Made by a program: the position numbers and the translations under genes. DNA of 64,000 bases from Spirometra erinaceieuropaei (Eukaryota > Platyhelminthes > Cestoda > Diphyllobothriidea > Diphyllobothriidae). Each line of letters opens with the position of its first letter. Position 1 is the first letter of the stretch. The notes under the pieces were generated by a model. The model made no database searches and was not told where the DNA came from. It worked only from the letters and a program-made list of their open reading frames with translations. The stretch covers positions 20,483-84,482 of the forward strand of contig CACRXP010000168.1 of assembly GCA_902702965.1 (NCBI GenBank). Direction: 5' to 3'. Below are positions 42,237-53,689 of the stretch, piece by piece.

Positions 42237-43436
42237 CGTAGGATACGATATTAATTAGAACTAACTGGGCCTTTTATACTAACCTAACAAACCACTTTAG
42301 TGAAACTAGCTACGTTCTCCTGAACGTGGTGTCGAGGTTTACGACGTCAAAATCTGCGCATCCAGTTTCCCTTTATTTTGATTGGCAGAGTTTACTGGGG
42401 CTATAACAAGACAGCTCTCTGTCACGCCAGATGATTACGTGGACTGACGTGGCTTAAAGCACATTATATTTTCTCCGCGTTTTTCCTTTCCACAGGTCGA
42501 CTTCATTACTTGTCATTCCTTTTCAGCAAAAAACTAGCTATAGGCGGCATTCTCATTATAATTACAACAGCTATTTTCCCCTCCAAAGCTACTTTCTGAT
42601 CATTAACTTTGCATTTACTTGGCGACTTTGAGCCTTTCTGCGCAGCAGTGTCTTTTTCAAAGGCGAATTCTTTCGGTAAGTAGAAAGACCGCGCGCAAAA
42701 CGCGATGATCGTCAGTAACCGCACGACTTTCCTCCAGGTAGCGATTCGATTCAGTTGCTATTCCGCAGACTGAATTGGAGAACTTTCGTTGACAGTAAGT
42801 TTGGCAGGATGAATTGGAACTAAGTGTCCCCTTCATCTGAATATTTCCTTTTTTAGGGTGGAAGCGTCCTTATCATCGCTGCAAGCATAATAGTTAATCC
42901 TGAGCTCTTTAGCATGCTTTACAAACTCGTATTTACAAGAGTCCCCATCTGACCTACCTATTCAGTGTCGACCGCAGTGGTGATTACGTCAAGGCTACAT
43001 TCTGTAATCGGAAGGTCGTATAGACTTCACTTTAAACCAACGGCCCTCATTTAGGAAACTGAAATAACTATGTGGAAAGACAAGTTTCCATCGGCCTCCA
43101 CTTTTTCATCCTCTACAGGCTTCTTCAAGTAAGGCTGTAAGCGAAAAGTGCATTATTCTCCTTTTGAAAGGTCCTGGCAGTTTAAAACGAGATGGCTTAG
43201 TCTAAAATAATTTTCCTGTAGTGCGGAATGCACAGTTTGGCTGCAAGTTACTTGCATTTAACTCCGTCCATCCAGCTTCTACATGTTGGCCAAGTGCGGA
43301 GAAAGGTTCCCTTGTAGGTAGTTACCCCACCTTCAGAATACGGCCGTGCACTTTGAGCCATCTAAAACTACTCAGTTTATGCCAAATGATCCTTATCATT
43401 GTTGTAAAACTGGGTGAGGCGTGCCCTTATGCGTAC
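42237..43436. other. No gene recognised
   Basis: 1.2 kb without repeat or domain matches. The longest frame is 86 codons (43221-43481). Confidence 0.45.
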
Positions 43437-43439
43437 TTA

Positions 43440-44425
43440 CTTTGCGTGACCGATCTCATGAAATGTTGGCCGAAATGCTGAAATGCGTTTTCGACTAGGT
43501 AGGATTACCTAAGTGGGGTTGTAATGTCGCTTATCAGACAACAAAATCCCATAGTATTACAGACTCGTCAGTATGTCGGTTTTTGAATTCACTTCTTTTC
43601 GACCTCCCGTAAAAGCTACACTTGGCAAAAAATGGCTACTTAAGAAGCATGTATTTTTCACATTGATTTTCTATGGTCATATAAATTCAAATATTTCTTA
43701 TGGAAAACATGCACAATATGCTTTCTTTTACTTGCTTGGTAGAAACTAACACTGTCTTTACTTTGCATACTGGACAAGTGTATATTAAGGTTTTAAATGA
43801 GTTTGATATGATGATATTTTTAAGACCGTGCGATGTCCATACATACAGCGCCGCATATCTTCGTTTACCAATGTTTCTCGTGAAACCTACAACATAGTCC
43901 ACATGCATTGCAAAATTTCATAAATTCAACATAGTATCTTCATAAAGGCATAGAGGCATATATTATTTTTCTTGTGGGAAAGCATGCTGCTAGTAGACTG
44001 GAATTGTTAAATGGTAATGCAACGGCTGATATGACCCAAAATTATTGGAGAATTGGGAAACTTTTTCAGAACCTAAACATACACCTTTTTCTGGTTTAAA
44101 ATGTGAAGACGATGTTAGTTTCTGCCAAACAAGTAGAAGAAAGCATATTTTGTGCAGGTTTTCCATAAGAAATATTTAAATTTATATGACCATCGAAAAT
44201 CAATGTGAAAAATGCATGCTTCTCGAGTAGCCACTTTTGCCAAGTGTAGCTTTTATGGGAGGTCGTAAAGAAGGGCATTTAAAAGTCGACATACTGGCGA
44301 GTCTGGAATACTATGAGATTTTGTTGTCTGATAAGCAACATTACAACCCCACTTAGGTAATCCTACCTAGTCGAAAACGCATTTCAGAATTTCGGCCAAC
44401 GTTTCATGAGATCGGTCACGCACTG
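43440..44425. mobile_element. Palindromic TA element, complete (subfamily A)
   Basis: 986 bp, flanked by TA at 43438-43439 and 44426-44427. The left end 'ctttgcgtgaccgatctcat' and right end 'atgagatcggtcacgcactg' are inverted, and the arms extend about 400-450 bp each. No transposase frame. Confidence 0.88.
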
Positions 44426-44429
44426 TACA

Positions 44430-44880
44430 TGAATGCTCCTAAGACGAGCCACACAGTATAATCGCTGGGCAGACACGGGGGTCAGGTTTGGACGCAGTTG
44501 GAGTTCCTGGGGATGCGCAACCACATCTATTGTCACACACATAGGGGCTGTGGTGGCGCGCCCAAGTGAAGGCTCACGTCGCGCGGCAACTGAGAACATA
44601 GGCGTCCTCCCCCTTTTCTTGGTGCATAAAATCCTGGTCGGGCCACATTGTGGGCTAGGGGGTGTGGCGGCACGCCTAGGTGCGGGTTTTCGCCTTACCA
44701 ACCACCTGCGTCCTCCTCCACCTCCGGTCTTTTTGAAACTCTTTTAAAAGCGGATCCAGACAGCGCAGCGGGAGGGGGGAGGAGAAAGTGCGGCGGATGC
44801 AGCGCAAGTCTATCATCAATAATAAACGAATTTACGCCCGGCGAGGCCTGGTCCTGCAGTCCCCCTTGACTGATACCATG
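44430..44880. repeat. Repeat family F copy
   Basis: 'ggtgcataaaatcctggtcg', 'cctgcgtcctcctccacctc', 'cggtctttttgaaactcttt' and 'gatgcagcgcaagtctatca' match the family core. It begins directly after the palindromic element's TA. Confidence 0.75.
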
Positions 44881-44929
44881 TGCTTAGCTTACTAAAATAA
44901 TTTCAGTAGGTGCGATTACACTGACTTTA

Positions 44930-45150
44930 CATACAACACGTGTTTGCGCCTTCCTTATTACTTGAATCCAGCGAGTTACTGTGCCCGCAGGGAGTGTTTA
45001 TACGCCAGACTCGGTTACATCAGGTGTTAGTTCACACGCGTGCTTTGAGCCCTGTTTGCGCCCCCTTGATTATCTTGATCCAGCGAGTGGCTAAGTATGT
45101 AGGCTTGCAAATGGCATTGTTCGGACTGAGTGGAACTCCGTCGGTTCCGC
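44930..45150. repeat. Repeat family G copy
   Basis: 'gaatccagcgagttactgtg', 'tacgccagactcggttacat' and 'ggtgttagttcacacg' recur at 45895-46000 with changes. Confidence 0.6.
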
Positions 45151-45174
45151 CATAGTGGTCATGCACTCGTAGGG

Positions 45175-45361
45175 GGGCGCTCACCGATCGTTCTTACAGA
45201 ACTCGCTCGTTCCGTTGTGCCTTACGGGTTCTCTCCCGAGCCCAACCAGCAGCCGCACAGCGGCGCATGATATATAGGCAGAATGGCATTATCGATAAAG
45301 ACAAGGGAGACTGAAATGCCCGTTTCTGGCTTATTAGCCGTCGTCAGCCAGTCATACCCAA
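45175..45361 (-). mobile_element. SINE2 copy, body only (minus)
   Basis: 'ccgttgtgccttacgggttc', 'agacaagggagactgaaatg' and 'cttattagccgtcgtcagcc' form the SINE2 body in reverse. The tRNA-like head is missing and the next copy starts head-first in the other direction. Confidence 0.72.
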
Positions 45362-45610
45362 CGTCGAAGCCCAGTAGTTAGAGGCGTGGACTTCTAACAA
45401 ACAGGTCGCCATTTCGAATCTCGGGTGCTCCACACTTCGGGGTTGGGTATGACCGGCTGATACGGCTAACAAGCCAGAAATGGCCATTCCAGTCTCCCTT
45501 GTCTTTGTCGGTAATACCATACTGCCTATATCATGCGCCGCTGTGCGCCTGCTGGTTGGGCTGAAAAGAGAACCCGTAAGGCACAACGGAAAGAGTGAGT
45601 TCCCTAAGAA
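45362..45610 (+). mobile_element. SINE2 copy with tRNA-like head
   Basis: The head 45366-45440 has 'gcccagtagttagagg' (box A-like) and 'atttcgaatctcgg' (box B-like). The body is 'gggttgggtatgaccggctg', 'gaaatggccattccagtctc' and 'ttgtcggtaataccata', extending to 'aacccgtaaggcacaacgg'. Confidence 0.78.
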
Positions 45611-45663
45611 AGATCGATGAGCGCCCCTACCATTGCATATTCCCGATCGAAAACCGATGGGAC

Positions 45664-45835
45664 CACGTGCTCGTGGCCCAGTGGTTAGAGGCGTGGACTT
45701 CTAACTAACAGGTCGCGAGTCCGAGCCTCGGGTGCTCCACACATCGGGGTTGGGTATGACTGGCTGACGATGGCTAATAAGCAAAAAATGGCCATTCCAG
45801 TCTCCCTTGACTTTGTCGGTAATACCATACCGACC
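45664..45835 (+). mobile_element. SINE2 copy with tRNA-like head
   Basis: Head 45669-45742: 'TGGCCCAGTGGTTAGAGG' (box A) and 'GCGAGTCCGAGCC' (box B-like). The body matches the preceding copy; the far end is missing. Confidence 0.8.
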
Positions 45836-45889
45836 ATGCACCGCTAATTAACGCGCGGTTCCCTCCGTGGCCTTCCAGTTGTGAATGCA

Positions 45890-46030
45890 CCCTCCTTATC
45901 TTCTTAATCCACCGAATGGCTGTGTCGGGGGGAGAGTGTGTACACGCCACTTTCGGTTACACCAAGCATCGGTTCACACGTGCTTCCCTGTGCGTGCCTC
46001 GATCTCTGCTTGCGCTCTACCTCCCTTCTT
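45890..46030. repeat. Repeat family G copy
   Basis: 'aatccaccgaatggctgtgt', 'tacacgccactttcggttac' and 'ggttcacacgtgc' match 44960-45040. Confidence 0.55.
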
Positions 46031-46224
46031 AATCCAACGTTAGATAAATGTTCTGAAAAGCTAACTATATGGTAAAAATCAAGTGGGGCCCACATGCGCA
46101 TGTCACCGTCCTTGCTCTCACCTTGCTGTGGTTTCGTCATAGTGACTGACCCAGCGTAAAGCCTCACACTCAACTGAGACCTCTCAGCAGTCGAAGTTGC
46201 CAGAGGTTTTTACAGTTAGGTAGT

Positions 46225-46430
46225 GTCGCGGTAGCTAAAGCTATAGACAGGACTTAGCCACTACGACCTTCAGGCCCAGTCCCAAATAGACAGAGGTGTT
46301 CGACGCCAGTTGGAGGACCAGTTGAAATAAGCTGACAGTCGGAAGTGATAACACGTCCAGCGCCGCGAGGGCGGTGTCCAGAGTGAAAACGGGGGATGCG
46401 TCATAGTGCAACGCCCCTGGACTTGAACAG
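46225..46430. repeat. Repeat family E fragment
   Basis: 'actacgaccttcaggc', 'gacgccagttggaggac' and 'acacgtccagcgccgcga' follow the order of 20735-20890. Confidence 0.6.
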
Positions 46431-46541
46431 AATTGTGTGACACTTCCGCGCGAGGACCTAGGGTGGAGATGGCGTAACCGCGTGTCAGTGAAGATGGCTG
46501 GTGTCCCTTCCTCTCTCTCATCCGCCGATCCCTTCCCCCTT

Positions 46542-46563
46542 TACCGTACCGTACCGTACCGTA
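46542..46563. repeat. (CCGTA)n short tandem repeat
   Basis: Four CCGTA units. Confidence 0.9.
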
Positions 46564-47104
46564 ACGCTCGCCTCGCTCTCCGTCTCCCAACATCGGCACC
46601 TCCCTCGGCCCTTCCCTGCAGTTGCCCACAGCGCTGCATTCCCCACCGGTTAATGAGCTGGCATTTCGGTATCTCCTCCCCAACCAGACAGGTTATCTGA
46701 TGGCTGTAACTCATTCCAACTGTACGAGTAGCTATTATTATTATACGTATCTCCCATGACCGTCTTAATATGCTATACTGTTTTCCGTTCCTGGCGTACT
46801 ATCTTCTGCTGTGTGTGAATGAGTATTCAGAGATGCTAACCACTCTGTTCAGATCTATTTTCTCCAGGATCTACTCTCAGCGTTCTCTTACTTTGGTGTG
46901 TGCTACCCTTGACGTCCTCGGCCGCTACAATAGCACCTCAAGCGAGAGCACGCCTGGGTCGGCCTTGAAGGTGATTGGCTGGTTTGCACAACTGAGATTG
47001 GCCGAGAACGCCACTGACGCGCACGATATGTAGTGTAAACAGCCCAGGCGTGCTAGGTGTCGAAACTAATGGAAGCGAAGAGACGAGTCCCAGAAAGCAG
47101 TCTT
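46564..47104. other. No gene recognised
   Basis: 87-codon frames at 46437-46700 and 46770-47033 show no domain. Confidence 0.45.
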
Positions 47105-47157
47105 GAAGAAGAGGAGGAGGAAGAAGAAGAAGAAGAAGAAGAAGAAGAAGAAGAAGA
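47105..47157. repeat. (GAA)n microsatellite at PLE end
   Basis: GAG/GAA units abut the PLE terminal repeat, as at 15433-15692. Confidence 0.96.
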
Positions 47158-47186
47158 CACGATCGCTGGAACAAGAGCTTTATTAA

Positions 47187-47226
47187 CCTGACGTTTCGGA
47201 TTCTTACTCGAATCCATCGTCAGGGA
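47187..47226 (-). ncRNA. Hammerhead-ribozyme-like core, left PLE end
   Basis: On the minus strand: CTGACGA, helix II GGATTC/GAATCC, GAAAC and GTC. The C before CTGACGA no longer pairs with the A after GTC, and an extra U precedes helix II. Probably weak or inactive. Confidence 0.5.
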
Positions 47227-47288
47227 CAATAGCAGATACAGGTGGTTTATGCTCAAGAGACAATTTACGAGCAGGTGAGGGCACGCCA

Positions 47289-48128
47289 ATGAGTTGGCCG
47301 ATCGAGACAATCGAGCTGCTTCTACAAAGCAAATATGATGAAACGGAGAATCGTCTTGGACGCGCCCAAGTCTTTCAGCTCCTGAAGTTCTGTCTCAGGA
47401 CGCACTTCACGTTCGACGGGACAATCTACGAACAGGTAAAGGGCACACCAATGGGTTCGCCGATTTCGGGGTTCATCGCCGAGGCGGTCTTGCAACGGCT
47501 AGAGTCGCTGGTCTACCTACACCACAGACCGAGGTCCTGGGCCCGGTACTGCAATGGTACCATCGTCGTTATCGACCGGAATCAACGGCTGACATACAAA
47601 AAACCTCTCAATGCGGTTCTTCCGGACATGCAATTTACGATGGGGGAGGAAGATAACAACCAGCCGGCCTTCCTGGATGTCCTCGTATGCCGCAAAGACT
47701 GTGGTGGACTAAAGACAAAAGTGTTCAGGAAAGCGACAAGTACGGTGCAAGTACTAAACTTCAACAGCAACCACCCAATCAGCCGCAAAGTCAGTTGTGT
47801 AAGGACGCTCTATCGGCGTGTAGGAACGCACTGCAGTGAGTTGGAAGACACGATTCCCGAACTACAATACCCTCAACGGGTCTTCAAAGCCAATAGCCAC
47901 CCGCTCAACTTCGTCAACCGGTGCATACGCAAAAGGGACAAAAGACCCAACCGCACGGACACCAAAATTTGGCGAGCGCTTCCGTATGTTAAGAACGTTT
48001 TGATGGTTGTCGGCCCCATTTTCGCACCACTTGAGGTTGGAGTTGCACGCAGGCCGGAAACAACCGTCGGCTCATTCGACAAGATCCGGCCACACATTCA
48101 AATTCGACGAGGCCGAAATTCTCGCTAG
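47289..48128 (+). pseudogene. PLE reverse transcriptase, catalytic box mutated
   Basis: An open frame of 279 codons. Motif B is intact ('YEQVKGTPMGSPISGFIAEA', residues 47-66). The catalytic box, expected R-Y-V-D-D, reads R-Y-C-N-G-T (residues 86-91), so both metal-binding aspartates are gone. The thumb follows: 'AFLDVLVCRKDCGGLKTKVF' (123-142), 'LNFNSNHPISRKVSCVRTLY' and 'IWRALPYVKNV'. Motif A is absent; the first ATG is only the start of the surviving frame. It joins without a stop to a GC-rich stretch in which the rest of the linker and most of the endonuclease are deleted. Confidence 0.9.
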
Positions 48129-48318
48129 ACGTTGCAACCGCGTCAGCTGCGAGTTGCTTGAGTCATGCTTCACCCGCCCCCAGTCTATTAACAAGTGCAA
48201 CGAATTCCCCCTTCCATATTCGGTGCTGAGACTTCGCCTAGGCGGAGTAATTGGTCACGCGGAGAGCACACTGGCAAACACTCTTCGCAGCGCCAGGATC
48301 GGTGGTCCAGATAATTGA
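48100..48318 (+). pseudogene. PLE endonuclease C-terminal remnant
   Basis: In the frame beginning at 48007, 'RCNRVSCELLESCFTRPQSI' and 'NKCNEFPLPYSVLRLRLGGV' follow. This is a PLE C-terminal tail in a different frame from the RT. The core of the GIY-YIG domain between is missing, so a deletion joined them. Confidence 0.65.
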
Positions 48319-48529
48319 ATGATCATCACACCAACGTCCAACATCTCTGATGAAATTCCAGCTATTAACGGCGCTAATGTCGACCATCAAACAGCCAACA
48401 CACCAAGTTCAACAATCCCCGACGAAGGGGAAGAGAGCCGTGAAATTTTATAGGTATGCGGTAGTATGGCGGCTGCATCCTACATGTACTGCTGTCCCTT
48501 GTGGACGGTCCACCCCTATCTGGTTTTGT

Positions 48530-48575
48530 CTCTGATGATGGGTTCAAGATGGGGTGCGAAACGTCAGGTGAATAA
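48530..48575 (+). ncRNA. Hammerhead-ribozyme-like core, right PLE end
   Basis: TCT-CTGATGA at 48529-48538, then a weakened helix II, then GCGAAAC-GTC-AGG. Helix I TCT/AGG (one G-U pair) is possible. Helix II has lost its pairing (GGGTTC opposite GGGTGC). Confidence 0.5.
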
Positions 48576-48604
48576 AGCTTTTGTACCAGCGGTCGTGTCT
48601 CCTT

Positions 48605-50495
48605 CTTCACGTGTCGAAACCCTCTTATTCGAACACCAATAAGAACATAAGACAGGGGCCTAAGGGAAATTTGGGGATTATTTAGGACGACGAGAATATG
48701 GGTTGGAGTTCAGACAGTATAGGGAACACGGGGCAGTCCTTTGGCGGGGACTGGTTGGCATAAAGACGTCCCTTGGTTGATCAGGCAAGCGAGGGCGGTG
48801 ATGACGTGTAGAGGTTTCGGGGAGGCGTTCTCCGATCCAAGCTGTCCGGACATCAATTTACCTTGGCATTTATAGGGCCTCCGAGCAATAGATTGACCAG
48901 TAAGTAATAGTAAGCATGATAATGCAAAGTAGGATAACGCAGAGGATTAGCCAATAGGATGATCGAGGCCGCAAACTAACATATTTGACAGTCTTGCAAT
49001 GGCCAATGGGATTAAAGTTGGAATGTGACCAGCGCGGTGCCGTGGTGTCGGTGGATAACCGGCAACGGGTTAGGAGTCTAGCATAAGCCAAAGTTGGGAC
49101 AGCTGTGGCTACATCCCTACAGTGCAGCGTTTCAACAGGCGCCCGGAACACGGTGATTCGATTGGGTGATTGCCGAGTCTGTGAGCGCCTGTCATTTGCC
49201 CCCCCCCTCCCCCCAGCAGCTGCATGCGTTCATCCTCCTACCTCTCCGGAGCCGTGATCGCATGACCCTTAGCGCGTCATAGGTGCCAAAGGTAGAGGTC
49301 TCATACGTGCTTGAGGGGCTACAAGAACACGCTAAGAACTCGCAGACCACTCATCGATCCTGAAAAAGACCGATCTGCCCTAGCAGGTGGGAGCCTAGCA
49401 TACGAGGCGCGACAGCCCAAAAACGCTCTGGCCTCACAATCTGCTGCCTCTCTTTATCTCTACTTGTACGGTGGGGGAATGCGGTGGAACTCCGAGCTAA
49501 AGAGGCCATAAATGAAATCGGGCGAAGCCTCACGCGTACGGTTCTCCCCGTTTCCTCTCTCTCTCTCTCCGCTCCGTGGCCCTAACCGGCATGAGAGGCG
49601 CATGTTTGCTATCAGTTGTTAGTCCTTTCGTAGAAAGATGAACGTAGGCAGAACAATCTAGTCGCGTCTGCGGGCAGCAGGCCTCTGATGTTGTTCAGTG
49701 GGCCATCAAATCTCGGCAGGCAGTCAACCTGTCTTTGCCCACTCAATGCTCAGTCGTCCGATGTTGCGGAGCCATCTGAGGTCCTTTGTTCTGAGCCGAG
49801 GTCCAACCACTGTTCATTTTTAGCCGAGGGGGAGGGGCGCAATTTCGTTTCCCCTTTTTCCTGTAACCTAATAGGGACGCTCTCGTTTGCAGAGACCTTC
49901 AAGATGAAAGAGAACAGTTGTCGGCAGAATGGGCTGTGTCTCTTTTTTCGTTCCCCACTCCCCCCTCCCCCCCCACCTGAAAAGTCTCTTGCATGACCTG
50001 TGAGCACGCCACTTGCCATGCGTTTCTTAGTCAAGTTGTCAGTTGTGTACACACTCCCCGATATAATTCGCAAACGCAATTAAGCAAAGGTAATTACGCC
50101 GGGCCTTTTAGGGAGCGTCTCAGTACAATGAAGTAGGTGAAGTCGCAAACTCGCCGGCAAATTAATTGATTTGGCGACGTTACTTTCCGTGCACTAGTAA
50201 GTGGAAAATACGCCTAGGCCTGTAACGTTGGAATTTGCTTCTGTAAGACCACATGCAACTGACCACATGAAATTCGCTCCACTGATACGAGCCGAGGTCC
50301 AAACAGGAACATCAGTTTTTGGAAGCCTTATCCTTTTATCCGCTATACACCAGAAGCATACCCGGCAGTGAAATGAATTAAACTAGAGAAAAAAGTTAAC
50401 TTAGCATGCGCTGCTATATATGTGCAATTATAATACTTAAGTAGCATATGAGTGTTAGGGATGTTAGCGCGAGTTTTACATTTAATGCAGTGGAA
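48605..50495. other. No gene recognised
   Basis: 1.9 kb. Two opposed frames of about 100 codons at 49688-50079 are without motifs. Short CT-rich and C-rich runs lie at 49199-49214, 49553-49570 and 49958-49976. Confidence 0.45.
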
Positions 50496-50501
50496 GGGGT
50501 A

Positions 50502-51345
50502 CAGTAAGTGACATCTTCCATGAACCGTTAGTCGAAATCCTAAGCGTGTTTTAGATTACAAGGGATTACTGGCTAGACAAGAGAATATGGGTTAAGGTTA
50601 GGAGGGAATAAATCGAGGTTACAGTGATTAATGTTACGGTTGGAGTTGAGAGTATGATTAAAGTCAGAGCAAGGCCACCAGTAGTACCGGGAAGATCCGT
50701 ATCCCCGTGTCCGGCCGGAAGAGTTACCTGGAGTTGTAATACCGTCTCGAATGCTGCATGATGCTAAGATAATTTAGTTATGCCAGCTTGCCTGTGTTTA
50801 AATGCACCTCTTATTTGTCGCCTGCGTAAATTACACGCGCTGTAAAGGTACGTGTCACTATGGACATAATAGCAGGGAAGACTGAAATGGCCATTTCTGG
50901 CCTGTTAGCCGTCATCAGCCAGTCCTACCCAACCCCGAGTTGTGGAACACCTGCGGCTCGATCCTGCGACCTGTACATTAGAAGTCCAACGCCACTAACC
51001 ACTGAACCAGGGGCTCGTTGTTCTTTTGGTTGCAATCGGGACGAGTGAGACCCGTAACACGGTGGGCGTCTTCCCTTTATCATTGTGACGTGTTAGGCGG
51101 CTTGAGTTTTTTTTCATTGTCTTTCGACGCCCTTATAAACACAAATATATTTTTTAGAAGTCATGCACAAAAATATTTTTATTGTGCACATGCTGCGGAA
51201 TACTGCGCATTCTTCAAAGTTCCTATCCTCAAAAGCGTATTTTTTAATTTTCAAAACATAACTTAACTTACCGAATAATTTCGAGCTGGACCCGCTGTTG
51301 AAGTTGTTTACGGGGTTTCCAATCTGCAAGCTGCACACATTACAT
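50502..51345. mobile_element. Palindromic TA element (subfamily A), with nested insertions
   Basis: It starts 'cagtaagtgac' after TA at 50500-50501, with diverged left-arm sequence to about 50570 and again 50726-50850. A 145-bp segment with 'gggttaaggttagga' (about 50580-50725) and a SINE2 copy (50860-51040) interrupt it. The AT-rich continuation 51095-51345 has lost its right TIR. Confidence 0.6.
50855..51045 (-). mobile_element. SINE2 copy (minus), nested
   Basis: 'gaagactgaaatggccattt', 'ctgttagccgtcatcagcca' and 'gtccaacgccactaaccact' give body then tRNA-like head (about 50955-51020) on the minus strand. Confidence 0.78.
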
Positions 51346-51469
51346 TTAAGGTAACTGCGCACTTCCGAAAATTGCTAAGAAGATGGTGCATAGGACTCAC
51401 CCAACAGATGTGGATTACGTTATGCATTTTATAATGAAACATTGAGGCTTCGGCTGCGCCAGCCCCTTC

Positions 51470-51800
51470 TGCGTTTTTGGTTAAAATCCTGGTAATTTGT
51501 TGTGTAGAGTAGGGGTGCGGGATGAAGCATCAAGATGCGGGCTCGACCGTGCCATCCACCTGTGCCCTCCCCGTCTACGGTCTTCTTGACTTTATCCTCA
51601 CATCGGGTCCAGGTGAGGAAAGAGGAGGAGGAGGAGGAGGGAGTGCAGTAGATACTGCGCAAGTCTACATTCACTATAAACCAAATCACGCGCAAATCAC
51701 CGTGCCTACTTTATCTTGTTGTGGAGCACACTGTGGGCATCGAACTATTACGTTGGATTGGACAATCGGATATCTTGCTGCCCGTACATTTCCTCTTGCA
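51470..51800. repeat. Repeat family F copy with (GGA)n
   Basis: 'ttaaaatcctggtaatttgt', 'catccacctgtgccctcccc', 'gtctacggtcttcttgactt' and 'tgcgcaagtctacattcact' match the family core. A GGA run lies at 51618-51642. Confidence 0.78.
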
Positions 51801-51959
51801 AGCTTCAGCTAGTTTGTCTTTACCCCCGCCCTGTCAACGAGCAAAAAAGTACCCGGAACCAGACACGATGTGCACATCTATTTGATTTAGCATCGACGTC
51901 TAGTGTGGGTCTTATTTCATTTGCGTTGAGCAGGCATTCATGTATGAGGTTGATTTTGA

Positions 51960-52955
51960 GATCCGATCTGTGAGAGAACCCATTAAATGTTAACCTAAAT
52001 TCTGAAATACGTTTATGACCCACAAGGATTACTTAAATGTGATCGTGATATTTATTATCATGGGTCACAGTCCCAAGAGATTTCCGCCATGTCCGGATGC
52101 CAGCTTTTGAAGACACTTCTTTTCGGTCGCCTTTAAAAATCGCGCTCAGTAAGAAATAGCTACTTATGTTGTCTAATTTTTCCCATTGATTTTCGATGTC
52201 TTTATACACTGAAATCTACGTTGCAGAAAACGTGTTCACAAATGTATTTTCTCGCATTCATTTGGTGGCAAAGCATGTCTTCTCGAAATTGCATACTTCA
52301 GATGAGGTTATATTTCGGTTTTAAAAGGTTATCAATCGTGACCTTAAAAATGTCCATTGAAATAACGTCGTGGCTCAACGTTTATTAATGCCCGTATAAA
52401 TTATACGACATAGTCCACATCCACTGCAAGATGCTATGAGTACTACCTGATATCTTCTTAGTGGTCTAAAGGAAGATATGATTTTCCCCACCTGGAAGAC
52501 ACCGCTTATAGACTGTAAACTCTAGACGCAGATGCCTCGGCGGAACGGACCCAAAATTATTTGGGAACTGAAAACCCCATTAAAAAGTATAAATGTACCT
52601 TTCCTTTGAGCGTGAAGTCTAATGAAAAATGATTTACTATCAAATGTCTGTGGGGACGCATATTTTGGAAAGTGTTTTCCTCAACGCAGACTTAAATTTA
52701 CAAACGGCATCGAGAATCACTGGAAAAAGGTGTACAACATAAGTAGCTATTTTTTTACTGGGCGCGGTTTTTAAAGGGAGCCGAACAGAAATGTTTTCAA
52801 AAGCTGGCCTTCGGTTGTGACTGGAATCTCTCGGGATTATTGTGCACAGTAATAAATACTACAGTCGCACTCATGTAAGTTATCCGTATTAATAAAAAGT
52901 ACACTTCAGAATTTAGATCACCATTCCCGGAAATCGATGATTGAGTGTACTTATA
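51960..52955. mobile_element. Palindromic element, strongly diverged copy
   Basis: 'aaattctgaaatacgtttat' near 51995 and the inverted 'acttcagaattta' near 52905 mark the ends. 'cttcttttcggtcgccttta', 'ccattgattttcgatg' and 'ggttttaaaaggtta' match other copies. TA ends cannot be fixed. Confidence 0.6.
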
Positions 52956-53689
52956 AAGTTTCTAGTAAAGTGTCCTTTTAGTTTCACTTATTCGTACATC
53001 CCGCCTGATAAATTGTTCTTTGACAACGTCAAAAACTCTCTGTATGGCATGAATAACTGCGATAACACCATAGTATAAATATCGATGGACCAATCGAGCG
53101 CATTTCTTCAACTCACTATCGTATACGATTTGTTGGTAATCACACTGATATGTCTGGCCTTTTTGTTTAAGCGTCCACGGAAAAGGAATATTTATCCTTC
53201 CAGATACGCTACTGAAAAAATTATATTTTGAGGAAAACAGTTATCTACGAGAGGATACGGAAGTTATCCACAACTTGTACCCAAATCCCAGAGATTTCAG
53301 CCACCTACAACCATCTAGGAGAGGACCAGGATTAACTGTTCTCAGAAACTCTTTTCGTCGGCCCGTGTTTAGGAAAACTTATAATGGAGTACTTCTACAG
53401 CGATGTCATATTCAACTTAGGACGGCTGGGCAAGCACTGTCTGTTTGTTTACCCCACTTCCACTTCAGTAATCTTGCGAGGCATTATCCCTGATTGGCCA
53501 TCGTCGATTTCATCTCCCTGAGGTATAGTCCTCTGTCCAAATATATCTTACCTCTCCTTTTCAAACTCTTGGTCGGTGGAGCATTTGCTGCGCATACCTG
53601 CCGCTCGCTCAGGGACGAAACCCCATACCTACATGGTCGTCCCCCACGAGAACACCGCCTCCGAAATGGCATGCTCCGTCGCACAAGAC
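52956..53689. other. No gene recognised
   Basis: Open frames up to 108 codons (53484-53810 minus) without recognised motifs. Confidence 0.45.

Larger units (their letters stand above)
47161..48604 (+). mobile_element. Penelope-like element with inverted hammerhead-bearing ends
   Basis: The left end (47161-47226) and right end (48532-48600) are inverted copies: 'gctggaacaagagctttatt' and 'aataaagcttttgtaccagc' surround 'cctgacgtttcgga' / 'gcgaaacgtcagg'. The right end supplies AATAAA. The RT lies between them on the plus strand. The 5' portion of the RT is lost. Confidence 0.85.
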
